Source: Anaeromyxobacter paludicola
Lineage (GTDB): Bacteria; Myxococcota; Myxococcia; Myxococcales; Anaeromyxobacteraceae
Assembly (NCBI RefSeq): GCF_023169965.1
Contig: NZ_AP025592.1
Location: 2,356,001-2,420,000 of the forward strand
Length of the DNA: 64,000 nt
Reading direction: 5' to 3'
Part shown: positions 34,248 to 44,841 of the stretch, piece after piece
Layout: each line of letters begins with the position of its first letter
Position numbering within the stretch: position 1 is the stretch's first letter
Notes under the pieces: model-generated
The model's database searches: none
Told to the model about the DNA's origin: nothing
Seen by the model: the letters and a program-made list of their open reading frames with translations, nothing else
Made by a program: the position numbers and the translations under genes

Positions 34248-37200
34248 TCCTGCCACTCCCAGCGCAACTTGAGGTCGAGGCCGTGGTCGCCGCCGTACTC
34301 GGTCACCACGTCGGGCGTCTCGTTGTCCCACTGGTACTGGAGCGAGGTGTGATCGCCCAGCCGGACCTCGGCCTGGGCGCGCTGCCCGCGGCCGCCCGAC
34401 ATCGGCGCCTGGTAGCGCAGCCAGAGCCGGTCCTCGAGCGCGCGCGACTCGAGCTCCGCCCGCGGCTCCACCTGGCCGGTGGCCTCGGAGTAGGCGCTGG
34501 TGACGCGCATGCCGAAGTCGGACAGCACCCGGCCGCGCGGCAGGAAGCGCCGCACCTGCGCGTCGAGCCCCGAGGCGCTGATGAGGGCCTGCGCCGCGGC
34601 CGCGGTCGCCACGCCGCCCACCCCGCCGGCGGCGGCCGCGTCGCGCGCGGTGTAGCCGAGCGACAGGAGGGTGATGAGGTCCTCCTGCGTCAGCGCCGGC
34701 GTGCTGGTGAGCTGGAGGCGCGGCGACTCGTAGGGGCCGGTCACGCTCATGAACACCCGGTACTCCTTCACCTGCGCCTCGCCCTGCGCGTCGAGGCCGG
34801 CCCGGAGCCGGCTCCGGTCGGAGAAGTCCATCACCGCGTGGGAGAGGATGAACTCGTTGCCGCGGAAGGTGGCGCGGCTGCCCTCGGCCATCGACAGCGA
34901 GCCGACGAGGCCGAAGGCGGAGGGGGTGCCGGTGAGCGTGAGCGCCCCGGTGACCGGCCCGCGCAGGAGGTCGTTCTCGACCCGCGCGTCGCCGTCGAGC
35001 AGGAGGCCCACGTCGAAGTGGAGCCACTCGCCGGAGCGGTCGAACGGGCGGGGGGCCTCGGCGGCGCGCCGGCGCAGCGCCAGCACCCGCTTCTCGAGGT
35101 CCACGTTCTCGGTGTAGCGGGCGCGCAGCACGTGCAGCCGGCCCGAGAGCGTGACCGCCTCGAAGCTCCCCTCCAGGTCGAGGTCGCCCGAGACCTGCGA
35201 CGGGATCCAGTCCGGGATCCGGACCGGCACGTCCTCGAGCGCGCCGTGGACCCGCAGGCGCGACGGCCAGAGCCGCGCCAGCTCGACCTCCGCGGAGAGC
35301 GCGGCCTTGCCGCCGTTCACCGTGCCGGTCACCGCGGGCAGCAGGATCCGGTTCTGCGAGAAGGCGAGCTCGCCGGCCAGGCCGGCGAACCCGACGGGCA
35401 CCCGCTCGAGCTGGAAGCCGCCGTCGCGCAGCGAGCCCGCGCCGACCAGCGACGGCTCGGCGAGGGTGCCGCCCACCCGCGCCTCGGCGCTGAGCTGGCC
35501 GCGCGGCGACACCACGCCCGGGATGGCGCCGGCGAGCAGCCGCAGGTCGAGCGCGAGCTGCCCCTCGAGCGAGAGGGCGCCGGAGGCCGCCAGCGAGCCG
35601 GAGAGCGCGAGCCGGGTGCTCTGGCCCTTGAGCGAGAGCGCGTCCACCGCCAGCCCGCCGCGCTCGAGCGTGAGGGTGGCCGGCGCGTCGTTCTCGAGCC
35701 GCAGCTCGCCGAGCGAGACCGCCACCGTGCCGAAGCGCACCGAAGCCCGGCTCGCCGGGAGGTCCGAGAGCTCGCCGCGCGCCTCGGCCTCGGCCTGGAG
35801 CCGCACCTTCACGCCCTTCTGCGCGAGCGCCGGCACCCGGCGGGCCGCGTCGGGCAGGTCGAGCGTGCCGCGAGCCTGGTAGGGGAGGCCGCCCTCGAGG
35901 CGGGCGGTCCCGGCGAGCCGGGCCCCCTCGGCGCTGGCCGAGAAGGCGACGTCGCGCCCCGCCACCGTGCCCTCGAGCTGCGTCGCGCCGACCGCCACCG
36001 GGCCGATGGCGACCCTCTCGCCCGCGAGCGCGAACCGGCCGCGGAGGGCGTCTCGCGGTCCCCGCAGCGTCCCCTCCCCGCGCACGGTGCCGGCGAAGGC
36101 GTCCGGCAGGCCGAGGTCGTCGAGGCGGAGCCCGGCGGCGGAGAGCGCCACCTCCACCGGGTACGGGGCGAGGAGCCCGAGCGTCGCCTCGCCGCGCACG
36201 GCGCCGCCGCCGGCCTGCCGCAGCTCGGCCCGCTGGAGCACCACGCGCTCGGCCCGCTCCACGCGCCCGGCGAGGAGGCCGCCCTCGAAGGGCCGGCCCG
36301 CGAGCGCGCCGCGCCCGAGGCGGGCGGAGAAGGTGGCGTCGAGCGCGGCGGCGGGGCCGGAGAAGCTCCCCTCCCCCTCCAGCTCGGCGTCGAGCAGCTC
36401 GCCCAGCCGCCGCGCCCCGGGCTGCCAGCCCTCGGCGGCCTCGAGGAGGTCGCGCACGCGGCCGTGGGCCGCGAAGCGGGCGTCGCGGATGGCGACCGGC
36501 GTGGCGCCGAGGTCGAGCGCCAGGCCGCCGCCGTAGCGGGTCTCGCCGACGCGCCCCGACACCTCCTCGGCGCGGAGCACGAAGCCCTGGTACTCGACGC
36601 GCCCGTCCACCTCCCCGAGCGCGAGGTCGAGGATCCGGAAGCGGGAGAGGTGCGCCCGCCCGCTCACCCGCGGGTTGCCGTAGGGGGCGGCGGCGAGCGT
36701 GGCCTGGATCGGCCCGTGGCCGTCGAGCGGGACCGAGGCCACGTGGCGCAGCAGGCCGAGGTCGATCGGCCCGGCCACCCCGATCCGGAAGCCCCGCGCG
36801 TCCTCGAAGTGGAGCACCGCGCTCACGTCCAGCGCGGCCTGGCCCGAGCGGAGCCGCCCGCCGTCGATGTGGACGCCGTCGCGGTCGATCCGGAGCGGCG
36901 CGTCCACGCGGGCGCGGGAGAGGTCGAGCACGGTCGGCTCGCCCGGGCGGTAGCGGCTCCAAGAGTGGTCGAGCACCCGGAACTCGCTCACGTCGAGCCC
37001 GCCGTCGCCGGTGAGGGCGAGCGGGCTCGCGGTGCCGCGCACCCGGAGCTTCCCGCCCACGCGGGCCATCACCCAGGCGCCGGGCACCTGCAGCCGCTGC
37101 AGCACCTCGGCGAGCTCCACCCGGTCGAGGTCCGCCTCGGCCTCGAGCCCCACCTGCGCCCCGAGCGTCACCTTGCCGCTCGCCGACACGCGCCCGCCGG

Positions 37201-38191
37201 TGGCGAGCGGGATCTCGAGCCGCTCCACCTTCACCTCGCGGCCGGCGAGCCGGAAGCTGGCGCGGGCGTCCCCCGGCTCCCAGCCGTCGAGCCTCGCCCC
37301 GGCGAGCGCGACCTCGCCCCGGGCCTCCAGCCGCGCGAGCGGGCCGCGCGCCCGGGCCGAGAGGTCGAGCCGGCCGGCCGCGCCGGGCGGGCTCGCGCCG
37401 GCCGCGCCGAGCAGGGTGGGCAGGGAGCCGGAGAGCTGCGCCTGGAGGTCGAGGCGGGGGCGGCAGAGGTCCTCGATCGAGCCGGTGACGCTCCCGGAGA
37501 GCCCCGGGCCCTCGGCGCGGGCGTCGAGGATCCTCGCCGAGGAGAGATCGAGCGCCAGCTCCGAGGCGACGCGCACCGCGTCGAGCCGGACCTGCCGCGG
37601 CCCGTCCTCGTAGGCGAGCGCGCGGGCGTCGAGCTGCACCCGGGCGCGCGGCGTGCGGCCGGCGAGCGTGCGGAGCTCGTCGGCGAGCCGCTCCCGGCCG
37701 GTGGCGAGGTCGATCCGGCCGGCCGAGATCCGGGCGCCGCCGGGGAGCGACAGCTCCAGCGCGCCCCGCTCGATGCGGAGCGCCCGGACGTCCACCTTGG
37801 ACAGGGCCGGCGGCGGGCAGGCCGCGGGGGCGCCGCCGCCGGAGCTCGCGGGCACCGTGGCGCGCAGCCGCGGCGCGAGCACCTCCACCTCGGCGAGGTG
37901 CAGCCGGCCGCCGATGGGCTGGAGCGCGGCCAGCCGGATCCTGAGCCGCTCGGCGGTGAAGACCGGCGCCTCCGGCGCGCCGAGCCGCACGCCGTCGAGG
38001 CGCGCCTCCAGGCGGAGCGGGTCGAGCTGGCAGGAGTCGATCGCGAGGGGCAGGCCCAGCGCGGCGCCGGCGCGCGCCTCGGCGAGCGCGCAGACCCGCC
38101 GGCCGACGAGCGGCGAGCGGAGCGCGAGCAGGGCGGCCGCGGCCACGCCGAGGACCCCGGTCAGGAAGGCGATGGCGAGCTTGCGCTTCAC
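34244..38191 (-). CDS. tamB: Translocation and assembly module protein TamB (DUF490/AsmA-like)
   Basis: A 1315-residue protein: N-terminal membrane anchor (residues about 7-25), then a long repetitive beta-helical body with many short amphipathic strands (for example RLDLSARARGPLARLEARGEVALAGARLDG). The conserved C-terminal DUF490 part runs over the last 350 residues. It includes YRVFMSVTGPYESPRLQLTSTPALTQEDLITLLSLGYTARD (cited in part) and closes with QLEYQ-like LQYQWDNETPDVVTEYGGDHG. TamB-type proteins bridge both membranes and are implicated in phospholipid transport and outer-membrane protein insertion. It overlaps tamA by 4 bp and follows an AAA ATPase gene by 49 bp. Confidence 0.92.
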   Translation of the reverse strand: MKRKLAIAFLTGVLGVAAAALLALRSPLVGRRVCALAEARAGAALGLPLAIDSCQLDPLRLEARLDGVRLGAPEAPVFTAERLRIRLAALQPIGGRLHLAEVEVLAPRLRATVPASSGGGAPAACPPPALSKVDVRALRIERGALELSLPGGARISAGRIDLATGRERLADELRTLAGRTPRARVQLDARALAYEDGPRQVRLDAVRVASELALDLSSARILDARAEGPGLSGSVTGSIEDLCRPRLDLQAQLSGSLPTLLGAAGASPPGAAGRLDLSARARGPLARLEARGEVALAGARLDGWEPGDARASFRLAGREVKVERLEIPLATGGRVSASGKVTLGAQVGLEAEADLDRVELAEVLQRLQVPGAWVMARVGGKLRVRGTASPLALTGDGGLDVSEFRVLDHSWSRYRPGEPTVLDLSRARVDAPLRIDRDGVHIDGGRLRSGQAALDVSAVLHFEDARGFRIGVAGPIDLGLLRHVASVPLDGHGPIQATLAAAPYGNPRVSGRAHLSRFRILDLALGEVDGRVEYQGFVLRAEEVSGRVGETRYGGGLALDLGATPVAIRDARFAAHGRVRDLLEAAEGWQPGARRLGELLDAELEGEGSFSGPAAALDATFSARLGRGALAGRPFEGGLLAGRVERAERVVLQRAELRQAGGGAVRGEATLGLLAPYPVEVALSAAGLRLDDLGLPDAFAGTVRGEGTLRGPRDALRGRFALAGERVAIGPVAVGATQLEGTVAGRDVAFSASAEGARLAGTARLEGGLPYQARGTLDLPDAARRVPALAQKGVKVRLQAEAEARGELSDLPASRASVRFGTVAVSLGELRLENDAPATLTLERGGLAVDALSLKGQSTRLALSGSLAASGALSLEGQLALDLRLLAGAIPGVVSPRGQLSAEARVGGTLAEPSLVGAGSLRDGGFQLERVPVGFAGLAGELAFSQNRILLPAVTGTVNGGKAALSAEVELARLWPSRLRVHGALEDVPVRIPDWIPSQVSGDLDLEGSFEAVTLSGRLHVLRARYTENVDLEKRVLALRRRAAEAPRPFDRSGEWLHFDVGLLLDGDARVENDLLRGPVTGALTLTGTPSAFGLVGSLSMAEGSRATFRGNEFILSHAVMDFSDRSRLRAGLDAQGEAQVKEYRVFMSVTGPYESPRLQLTSTPALTQEDLITLLSLGYTARDAAAAGGVGGVATAAAAQALISASGLDAQVRRFLPRGRVLSDFGMRVTSAYSEATGQVEPRAELESRALEDRLWLRYQAPMSGGRGQRAQAEVRLGDHTSLQYQWDNETPDVVTEYGGDHGLDLKLRWEWQE

Positions 38192-38240
38192 GCGGCTCCC
38201 TGGCGTCCGGCGCGGCGCGGGGCCGCACCTCCACCGCGGC

Positions 38241-39152
38241 TCACTTGCCGAGCGCGTCCAGGTAGCGGTCGATCGCCTCGAAGTCCACGCCGGCCCCGGC
38301 GGCGGGGCGCGGCAGGGCCGGAGGAGGCGGCGGCGGCTCGGCGTCGAGCCCCAGGTCGTGCGCGGTCCGCTCCACGATGGCGGCGTCGATCTCGCGGGCC
38401 CGGGCCAGGAAGCCCTCGAACAGCGCGTTGTCGCAGAGCGTGTTCACGAGCCGCGGCGTGCCGCCGCTGAACTCGTGCACGAGGGCGACGGCCTCGGGGG
38501 TGAAGGGCACCCGCGGCGCGCCGGCCAGCTTGAGCCGGTGGCGCAGGTAGGCGTCGGTGGAGGCCTCCGAGAGCGGCTGCAGCCGGTAGCGCATCGCCAC
38601 CCGCTGCGCGAGCGGCGGGTCGAGCCGCAGGTTCTCCTCGAGCTCCGGCAGGCCGAAGAAGACGAAGGAGATGAGCTTCCGCTCCGGGACCTCGAGGTTC
38701 AGGAGCCCGCGGAACTCCTCCATGATCTCGCGCGAGGTGAGCATCTGGGCCTCGTCGATGAGCACGACGGCCTTGCGCCCCTCCTCGTAGATCTTCACGA
38801 GCTGCTGGTAGAGCTGCGACAGGAGCGCGAGCTTGTCCTCGGCCGGCTGCTCCACGCCGAGCTGCAGGGCGATGCGCTTGAGGAGCCAGCCGGCGGTGAT
38901 GCCGGAGTGGATGATGACGAGGAGGGCCGCCTCGTACTGATCCTCGGGCAGCGAGTCGAGGAGCCGGCGCGCCAGGGTGGTCTTGCCCGCGCCGATGTCG
39001 CCGACGAGCAGCGCGAGCCCCTTCATGTTGGACACGGCGTGCTCGAGCCGGGCCAGGGCCTGCGCGTGCTGCTCGGAGTCGTAGTAGAAGCGCGAGACCG
39101 GAGCGTTCGAGAAGGGCTCCTGCTCGAGCTCGTAGAATTCGAGGTAGTTCAC
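38241..39152 (-). CDS. GspA/ExeA-like AAA ATPase
   Basis: A 303-residue AAA+ ATPase of the ExeA/GspA group. The conserved N-terminal segment YLEFYELEQEPFSNAPVSRFYYDS is typical. Walker A is GDIGAGKTT (51-59), Walker B is AVVLIDEAQML (about residue 138). Sensor/second-region features are RVAMRYRLQPLS and SGGTPRLVNTLCDNAL. The C-terminus (about 260-303) is a Pro-rich linker and a short acidic helix, lacking the membrane helix and peptidoglycan domain of ExeA. It may therefore act in the cytoplasm with a partner, possibly the TPR protein encoded just upstream (26-bp gap). Confidence 0.87.
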   Translation of the reverse strand: MNYLEFYELEQEPFSNAPVSRFYYDSEQHAQALARLEHAVSNMKGLALLVGDIGAGKTTLARRLLDSLPEDQYEAALLVIIHSGITAGWLLKRIALQLGVEQPAEDKLALLSQLYQQLVKIYEEGRKAVVLIDEAQMLTSREIMEEFRGLLNLEVPERKLISFVFFGLPELEENLRLDPPLAQRVAMRYRLQPLSEASTDAYLRHRLKLAGAPRVPFTPEAVALVHEFSGGTPRLVNTLCDNALFEGFLARAREIDAAIVERTAHDLGLDAEPPPPPPALPRPAAGAGVDFEAIDRYLDALGK

Positions 39153-39177
39153 GGGATGGGCCCTCTGGAGCCGAATC

Positions 39178-42099
39178 CTACACGTATCCGATTTTCTTGC
39201 GAGGTCCGGGCCGGCCGGCGGCCGCGGCCACCGGGGTGGGCTCCGGCTCGGCGGGCGGCTCCGGCGGAGGCGGCGCCGCGGGGGCGGGCCGGGTCGCGGC
39301 GGGGGCCGGGGGGGCGCTCGGCGCGGCGGGGCCGCCGACGAGCGGAGCCGGGGGGCGGCCGGGGCCGCCGCCGAGGCGGGCGACCACCCCCGCCACCTCG
39401 CGATAGCGCGGGTCGATCCGGACGATCTTCTGCAGGTAGAAGAGGGCCGCCTGCGGGTCGCCGGCCCCCTCGTAGGCGAGGCCGAGCTCGTAGTGGAGCG
39501 CCTTGGCCTGCTCCACCCCGACGCCGTCGGAGCCGAGCGCGCGCCGGAAGGCGTCCGCCGCCTGCAGGGGCGCGCCCTGCGCCATGCGGCAGAGGCCGAT
39601 CATGTTGAGGCAGTCGAGCTCGGGGTGGCCCCCGGCGGCGAGGGCGACCTCGAACTCCTGGACGGCGTCGTCGAGGAGCCCCATCTCCTTGTAGGCGATG
39701 CCGAGGTCGTAGTGGGTCGCGCCGTCCTCGGGGCGGACCGTCTGCTCGACGCCCTTCTTGAACTGGGAGAAGACGTCGTCCACCGAGTACTGGAAGTCGC
39801 CCGGGGACGGCGGTGCCGGAGGGTCCTCGGCGAGCTCGGAGGCGAGCTCCTTGCCGAGGTCGAAGGTGTCGTCGCCCGAGACCGCCAGCGGGGCGACGGC
39901 GTGCGGGGCGAGCTCGGAGGGCGGGGCGGCGGCGGGCGGCGCCTCCGGGGCGGCCGGCGCTTCCGGCTGCTCGGCGCCGGCCGCGGCGAGGGCGGCGAGC
40001 CGCGCGGCGACCTCCGGGTCGCCGGGGTGCGCGCTCGCGAGCTGCTCGAGGAGCTCGCGGGCCTCCTCGAGGAGCCCTTGCTGGATGAAGAAGTCGAGCT
40101 CGCCGAGGGCCTCGGGGTCGGGGGCGGCGAAGGCTCCCGGGGCCTGGCCATCCAGCGGGGCGCTCGTGGCGGCCCCTCCCCTGCCCTCCCCGCCCGGCGG
40201 GGAGGGAGCGGCTTCGAGGCGGCCGGGCGCGGAGGAGATGGGCGCAGCGGGGCCGGCCGCGGAGGAGATGGGCGCAGCGAGGCCGGGCGCGGCAGGGCCG
40301 CCCGCCCGGGGGCCGGGCGCAGCGGCGGCGGCGCCGTCTCCCTCCCCCGCTCCGCGGGGGAGGGTCGGGGAGGGGGCCGGCCCGGCCGCGGGGGCCGCGA
40401 CGGCGAGCACGTCCACCGTGACCTCGGCCACGTCGGCGGCCGGCTCGCGGGACGGGGCGCTCGCGCCGGCGCGCGCCGGCGCGGCCCCGGCCGTCGCCGC
40501 GCCGTAAGGCGGCTCGTCGTCCGGGACGACCTCCTGCCCCTCCTCGGCGGCCATCGAGAGCGCGAGGGCGTCCTCGTCCACCGGCTCGATGTCCTCCTCG
40601 CCGACCACCAGCGCCTCGCCGTCGTCGAACGCGACGCGCTCCTCGCCCCCGCCCTCGAACGCGACGGTCTCGCCGCCGCCCTCGAACGCGACCACCTCCT
40701 CGCCGCCACCCTCGAAGGCGACGACCTCCTCGCCTCCCGCGGGCGTTGCGGGCGGGGTCGCCGGGCCGCAGGCGGCCTCGAGCTCCGGGAGCTCGGGGTG
40801 CCCGGGCGCGAGCTCGCGCAGGCGCGCCAGGGCGGCCTCGGCCTCGAGCGGGCGGCCCTTCGCGAGGTGACCGCGCACCGCGAGCGCCCCCTCGCGCGCC
40901 GCCGAGGCCGGGTCGCCGGCGCGGACGTGGATCTCCCGCGCCCGCTCGTGGGCCTCGGCGTGGCCCGGGTCGAGCGCGAGCACCTTGTTGACGTGCTCGA
41001 GCGCCCGGGCGGTGAGGCCGTACTTCAGGTAGACGTCGAGCTCGGTGAGCAGCCGCGGGATGGCGTCCACGCCCGGCGCCGCGGGGCCGGGCTGCGCCGC
41101 CGAGGCCGGAGCGGGGGCGGCGCTCGGCGGGGCGGCGGCCGGGGCCGGCGCCGGGGTCGCGCTCGCCGGCGGCCAGGCCGGGGCCCGGGCCGGCTCGGGC
41201 GCGCGGCGCACGCCGGCCCCCTCCTGCGCCTCGGCGTCGTCGGGCGCGAGCTCGAGCACCTTGCGGAAGGTGGCGCGGGCGTCCTCGGCGCGGCCCCGCT
41301 CCGCGTAGACGTGGGCGAGCTCCTTGTAGACCGAGAGCGTCTTCGAGAGCTGCCCGAGATCGCGGAACGCCTGCGCCAGCAGCGTGAGCGTCTCCACGTC
41401 CTTCGGGTCGGCCTTGAAGCAGAGCTGCAGCTTCGCGAGGGCGCGCTTGGTGTCGCCGCGCGCGAGGTAGACGTTGGCGAGCTCGCGGGTGAGCTGGAGG
41501 TCCTGCGGCGCGAGCGAGGCGACCCGCTCGGCGACCTTGAGGTACTCGTCCACCCGCGCCGTCTTCTTGAGCGCGGCGGCGGCGCGCCGGAACTGCTCCA
41601 GGGCCGGCCCCGGCTGGCCGCCGCGCACGTAGAGCTCGCCGAGCTTCACGGCGGTGGCGACGTTGTCGGGATCGAGCTCCGCCATGCGGCGGAGCGCGTC
41701 CATCACCTTGGCCTCGTCCCCCGCCCGCTCCCAGGACTGCGCCAGCGCGTGCATCTGCCCCATCGCGTCGGAGAGGAGGCCGAGCTGCTGGTAGAGCGCG
41801 GCGAGCTTCTCCGGGACGCGCGGGTCGTCGGGGGTGAGCCGGGCGATCTGCTTGTAGACCGCGACCGCCTTGAGCGCGAAGCCCTGCTCGCCGTACGCCT
41901 GCGCGCAGAGGTGGAAAGTCTCGGCGGCGCCGGAGAGGTCGTTCTTCTTCTGCTGGGTCTCGCCGATCTTCAGCCGGACGCGGACGTCCTTCGGATCCTC
42001 GGAGAGGATCTTCTCGTAGAGCTTGATCGCCTTGTCGTACTGCCCCTTCTGGGCGTACTTGCTCGCCTCTGCGACGATCTTGTTCTTGTCGAGGGCCAA
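39178..42099 (-). CDS. Large TPR protein with repeated acidic motif and an in-frame REPIN-like insert
   Basis: A 973-residue protein. Residues 1-300 are tandem TPR units (KGQYDKAIKLYEKILSEDPKDVRVR and following), then a second TPR block near 340-440 and another near 815-910. Between them is a low-complexity region. It holds four tandem VAFEGGGEE-type repeats (nucleotides about 40624-40735) and, at residues about 575-643, the product of an inserted palindromic element. The C-terminus is Pro/Ala-rich. It looks like a scaffold; similar proteins are frequent in myxobacteria. The start is TTG at 42099, with the frame conserved (ALDKNKIVAEASKYAQKG). No closely placed ribosome-binding site is seen, and a candidate promoter is nearly on top of the start. 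Confidence 0.85.
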   Translation of the reverse strand: MALDKNKIVAEASKYAQKGQYDKAIKLYEKILSEDPKDVRVRLKIGETQQKKNDLSGAAETFHLCAQAYGEQGFALKAVAVYKQIARLTPDDPRVPEKLAALYQQLGLLSDAMGQMHALAQSWERAGDEAKVMDALRRMAELDPDNVATAVKLGELYVRGGQPGPALEQFRRAAAALKKTARVDEYLKVAERVASLAPQDLQLTRELANVYLARGDTKRALAKLQLCFKADPKDVETLTLLAQAFRDLGQLSKTLSVYKELAHVYAERGRAEDARATFRKVLELAPDDAEAQEGAGVRRAPEPARAPAWPPASATPAPAPAAAPPSAAPAPASAAQPGPAAPGVDAIPRLLTELDVYLKYGLTARALEHVNKVLALDPGHAEAHERAREIHVRAGDPASAAREGALAVRGHLAKGRPLEAEAALARLRELAPGHPELPELEAACGPATPPATPAGGEEVVAFEGGGEEVVAFEGGGETVAFEGGGEERVAFDDGEALVVGEEDIEPVDEDALALSMAAEEGQEVVPDDEPPYGAATAGAAPARAGASAPSREPAADVAEVTVDVLAVAAPAAGPAPSPTLPRGAGEGDGAAAAAPGPRAGGPAAPGLAAPISSAAGPAAPISSAPGRLEAAPSPPGGEGRGGAATSAPLDGQAPGAFAAPDPEALGELDFFIQQGLLEEARELLEQLASAHPGDPEVAARLAALAAAGAEQPEAPAAPEAPPAAAPPSELAPHAVAPLAVSGDDTFDLGKELASELAEDPPAPPSPGDFQYSVDDVFSQFKKGVEQTVRPEDGATHYDLGIAYKEMGLLDDAVQEFEVALAAGGHPELDCLNMIGLCRMAQGAPLQAADAFRRALGSDGVGVEQAKALHYELGLAYEGAGDPQAALFYLQKIVRIDPRYREVAGVVARLGGGPGRPPAPLVGGPAAPSAPPAPAATRPAPAAPPPPEPPAEPEPTPVAAAAGRPGPRKKIGYV
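40171..40378. repeat. REPIN-like element, copy C, in frame inside the TPR gene
   Basis: Two REP-type stems lie in opposite orientation at the ends of 208 bp. Left: GGCCCCTCCCC then CCCTCCCCGCC (40184-40194) and GGCGGGGAGGG (40196-40206). Right: CCCTCCCCCGC (40340-40350) and GCGGGGGAGGG (40354-40364), followed by TCGGGGAGGGGGCC. Between them is a tandem 30-bp repeat (40221-40280). The TPR reading frame passes through without a stop. Confidence 0.78.
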
Positions 42100-42107
42100 G
42101 CCTGTCG

Positions 42108-42136
42108 AGCGTAGTGGAACCCCAGGACAGGGTCAA
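42108..42136 (-). promoter_or_regulatory. Candidate sigma-70 promoter of the TPR gene
   Basis: On the minus strand TTGACC (42131-42136), 17 bp, then TACGCT (42108-42113). The start site would be at about 42101, two bases ahead of the TTG start at 42099, so the message would be leaderless or nearly so. Confidence 0.45.
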
Positions 42137-42200
42137 GCGGACGGCCGGCGGAATCCCGCGAACCTACGCAGGAATTTCCGCTTTCGGCCCCCCGGTCGAG

Positions 42201-43583
<1,383 letters not shown>

Positions 43584-43605
43584 GTGGCCGCCTGAGGCTT
43601 TGGCG

Positions 43606-44166
43606 CTACGCCGGCTCGATGCGGAAGAGCGGCTCGCCGAACTCCACCGGGGTGGCGTTCTCGACCAGGATCTCGGCGATCTTGCCCGGGACCTCGGCCT
43701 CGATCTCGTTCATGAGCTTCATCGCCTCGACGATGCAGAGCACCTGGCCCTTCTTGACCACGGCGCCCACGTCCACGAACGGCGGCGACTCGGGCGAGGG
43801 CGCCCGGTAGAAGGTCCCGACGAACGGCGAGGTCACGATGACGCCCGGCTTGCTCTCGGCCTTGGGGGCCGGGGCGGGGGCGGCGGCCGGCGCGGCGGCC
43901 GCGGCCGCCGGCGCGGACACGGGCGGCAGCGGCGCGAGCGGCGCCACGGCGGCCGCGGGCGACGGGTAGGCCACGGCGACGGTCGCGGGCTTCTCGCCGC
44001 GGCGGATGACCACCTTGTCGCCGCTCCGGCTCCACACGAAGCTCGTCACGTCGGTGCCCTCGAGGGCCTCGACGAGCTGCTTCACGTCGGAGAGCGTGAA
44101 CGGCCCCGCCTCCACGACCGGCTTCTCCTGCTCCGCCTGCTGCACCCGCTCGACTCGTCTCGCCAT
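43606..44166 (-). CDS. accB: Acetyl-CoA carboxylase, biotin carboxyl carrier protein
   Basis: A 186-residue carrier protein. The N-terminal part includes [18 protein letters not shown]. An Ala/Pro-rich mobile linker covers about 65-105. The biotinyl domain follows: [21 protein letters not shown] and the biotinylated Lys150 in [11 protein letters not shown]. Biotin ligase and AccC act on it. It is between efp (22-bp gap) and accC. Confidence 0.95.
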   Translation of the reverse strand: MARRVERVQQAEQEKPVVEAGPFTLSDVKQLVEALEGTDVTSFVWSRSGDKVVIRRGEKPATVAVAYPSPAAAVAPLAPLPPVSAPAAAAAAPAAAPAPAPKAESKPGVIVTSPFVGTFYRAPSPESPPFVDVGAVVKKGQVLCIVEAMKLMNEIEAEVPGKIAEILVENATPVEFGEPLFRIEPA

Positions 44167-44188
44167 GGGGCTCTCCTGGAGGGCGCGG

Positions 44189-44761
44189 CTAGCCGGCCAC
44201 GCGGGTGAGGTACTCGCCGGTGCGCGTGTCGATGCGCAGGATCTCGCCCTCGTTGATGAAGAGCGGCACGTTGACGACGTAGCCGGTCTCGAGGGTGGCG
44301 GGCTTGGTGGCGCCGGAGACGGTGTCGCCCCGGACGCCCGGATCGCACTTCACCACCTTGAGGTCCATCGAGTTGGGCAGCGTCACCCCGATGGCCTTCC
44401 CGTTGAAGAACATGATGTGGGTGGTGGTGTTGTCCTTGATGAACTTGGCCGCGTCGCCCATCTGCTCCACGGACAGGAACGTCTGCTCGAACGTCTTGTT
44501 GTCCATGAAGTTGTAGTGGTCGCCCTCCTTGTAGAGGAACTGCATCTCCTTCTCCTCCACGTCGGGCTTGCCCACCACGTCGCCGGACTTGAACGTCTTG
44601 TCGATGGTGCGGCCGGTCAGCAGGTTCTTGATGCGGGTGCGCACGAAGGCCGAGCCCTTGCCCGGCTTGACGTGCTGGAACTCCACGATCTCCCAGGGCT
44701 CGCCGTCGATCTCGATCTTGAGCCCGCGGCGGAACGCCGAGGTGTCCAGGGTATCGGCCAT
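44189..44761 (-). CDS. efp: Translation elongation factor P
   Basis: A 190-residue EF-P with three beta-barrel domains. The acceptor loop is [11 protein letters not shown], with Lys35 at the tip, the kind modified by beta-lysylation (EpmA type). Other family motifs are [17 protein letters not shown] and the C-terminal [29 protein letters not shown] relieves stalling at poly-Pro stretches, which are abundant in proteins of this window (TolA, the 22454 gene, EnvC region). The start is ATG at 44761, after GAGGAG. Confidence 0.95.
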   Translation of the reverse strand: MADTLDTSAFRRGLKIEIDGEPWEIVEFQHVKPGKGSAFVRTRIKNLLTGRTIDKTFKSGDVVGKPDVEEKEMQFLYKEGDHYNFMDNKTFEQTFLSVEQMGDAAKFIKDNTTTHIMFFNGKAIGVTLPNSMDLKVVKCDPGVRGDTVSGATKPATLETGYVVNVPLFINEGEILRIDTRTGEYLTRVAG

Positions 44762-44841
44762 CTGTGTCACTCCTCGTGAATAAAGGGTTTCGATGGGGAC
44801 GCGGCTGCCAGGCGGCTCTCCGCCGCGCCGGCCGCGACCCC

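Noticed and set aside
34283-38470. A 1395-codon plus-strand frame opposite tamB
   Set aside because: Composition is His/Arg/Glu/Gly-rich antisense, with no motif; tamB on the other strand has a clear anchor and C-terminal domain.
40221-40290. Possible CRISPR-like repeat (30-bp units)
   Set aside because: Only two and a bit adjacent units without spacers, inside a coding region and a REPIN-like element.
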